A DNA stretch of 64,000 nucleotides, taken from assembly GCA_022494885.1 (NCBI GenBank), contig JAGVSM010004013.1:164235-228234 (forward strand). The letters run 5' to 3'. The position numbers and the translations under genes are program-made. Shown here piece by piece: positions 63,141 through 64,000 of this stretch. This stretch comes from Micrasema longulum. Taxonomy: Eukaryota; Arthropoda; Insecta; Trichoptera; Brachycentridae. The number at the start of each line of letters is the position of its first letter. Position 1 is the stretch's first letter. The notes under the pieces were generated by a model. It did no database searches, was not told where the DNA came from, and worked only from the letters and a program-made list of their open reading frames with translations.

Positions 63141-64000
63141 CTTTTTAGATGGGTAAGCAGCAAAAATGATCATAAAAAATATGTCCAAGGGGCAGTATAG
63201 ACACATCCTAAAGAATAGCTATTTTTAAGTTGAAAATAATTTATAATATACCTTCGTATTCTAGTAACAGAATATTTACCAACCCAACTAAAATATTTTA
63301 TTTAAAAAATACGCAATTTCAAAAATAAAAATAAATGTTCCGCAGAGTGTCTCGATCCCAATCTTCCTTGCTGAAAAAAAAGGCGCTGTCTGAGCTTATA
63401 CGCGTGGCCAATCCTGGCCCTCGATACAATGGGAAGTTAACAGAGTTATCTTTCTTATAAAGTAAAATCTTGTTTTCTGTACGAAAATGTTTTTATTTGA
63501 ATTAAAATTTAAATTATCATCTTCGGAATAATGTAATGATTGAACATGTCTAAAAATATGCTTGTATTTCTGTAATTTTTGTATTTTCCATAAATAAAAT
63601 GACATTTTACTTTATAGAGAGTTGAAGATAACTCTCTGCTAATTTCTCATCGTAATCGGGGACTAGGTTTCTCGCAAAGCTGTCGAAAACTATTGTTCTG
63701 CTGACTCCACGTTTTATTTATTTTATTATTTTGAAATAGAGCACACATAAACATATTCTCATGTGTGCTTCAATAATAACAATGTACACATATTTTATTT
63801 ATTAGTTATTTAACACATAACGCGTTTAATTATTTAACGTGTTTAATTCAAATCAGAGCAGCATCTACTTCAGTAGAATATCGCGTTGTTTTGGTAAGAC
63901 ATGCAATTTCATTCAATGTCAAAACAGTAATCATAATAGTAATTTAGCTAAAAGAAATCTAATATGCGGGGTTTAAAAATGTAAAATAATTCCTATTTTT
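63141..64000. other. Unassigned right edge
   Basis: AT-rich. 63340-63430 is somewhat GC-richer (GAGTGTCTCGATCCCAATC), and 63600-63720 also. No ORF or repeat is recognised. Confidence 0.45.

Overview
The window looks like a gene-poor, AT-rich stretch of a eukaryotic nuclear genome, most likely from an insect or another arthropod. It has no bacterial operons, no ribosome binding sites and no long host ORFs. Most of what can be recognised is interspersed repeat: 5'-truncated, frameshifted non-LTR retrotransposon (LINE) 3' ends of several families, tRNA-headed SINEs, MITE-like and fold-back DNA elements, and Penelope-like (PLE) remnants. The species cannot be fixed from sequence reading alone. 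Family letters used below (SINE A-E, LINE G-L, M1, S2, F, Q, R, J) are local labels, not database names.

Host signal is sparse. At the left edge (2-180, then 612-759) two blocks form one continuous reading frame across a GT-AG intron, ending at a stop codon with an AATAAA 16 bp downstream. I read this as the 3' end of a + strand gene. At about 18.9-19.5 kb a CpG-rich block with a TATA box is followed by a GTGAGT splice donor, a plausible promoter and first exon of the next + strand gene. Much of the remaining window could then be its first intron, but no further exon is convincing.

0.8-8 kb: a MITE (M1), a PLE fold-back carrying a GIY-YIG remnant, LINE K, a fold-back with decayed hammerhead-like motifs, and SINEs. 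9.6-18.7 kb: the hairpin repeat Q, palindromic element F, LINE fragments, a fold-back with two intact-looking hammerhead ribozyme cores (one arm split by LINE K), a SINE split by a CR1/L2-like LINE, and RTE-like and LINE G remnants. 20-29 kb: SINEs, F copies split by other elements (including a TIR element with a TGCA target duplication), and repeats R and J. 30-42 kb: LINE H, I, K and G remnants, the second R copy and the second Q copy inside LINE I. 44-54 kb: a LINE split by M1, a TIR MITE at 47.3 kb, LINE L copy B, and M1 split by an inverted S2 pair. 54.6-64 kb: a long AT-rich tract, LINE L copy A with RT motifs, a SINE split by an unknown 0.3 kb insert, and a final LINE remnant.

The elements do not form a pathway. 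Their relation is parasitic and nested: SINEs and Q appear to borrow LINE 3' ends, and at least eight loci show one element interrupting another, which gives a relative insertion history. The most interesting items are the two hammerhead ribozyme cores with compensatory helix I changes (13.7 and 14.8 kb), the four-hairpin repeat Q that shares a LINE 3' tail, and the 592-bp TIR element inserted in F.
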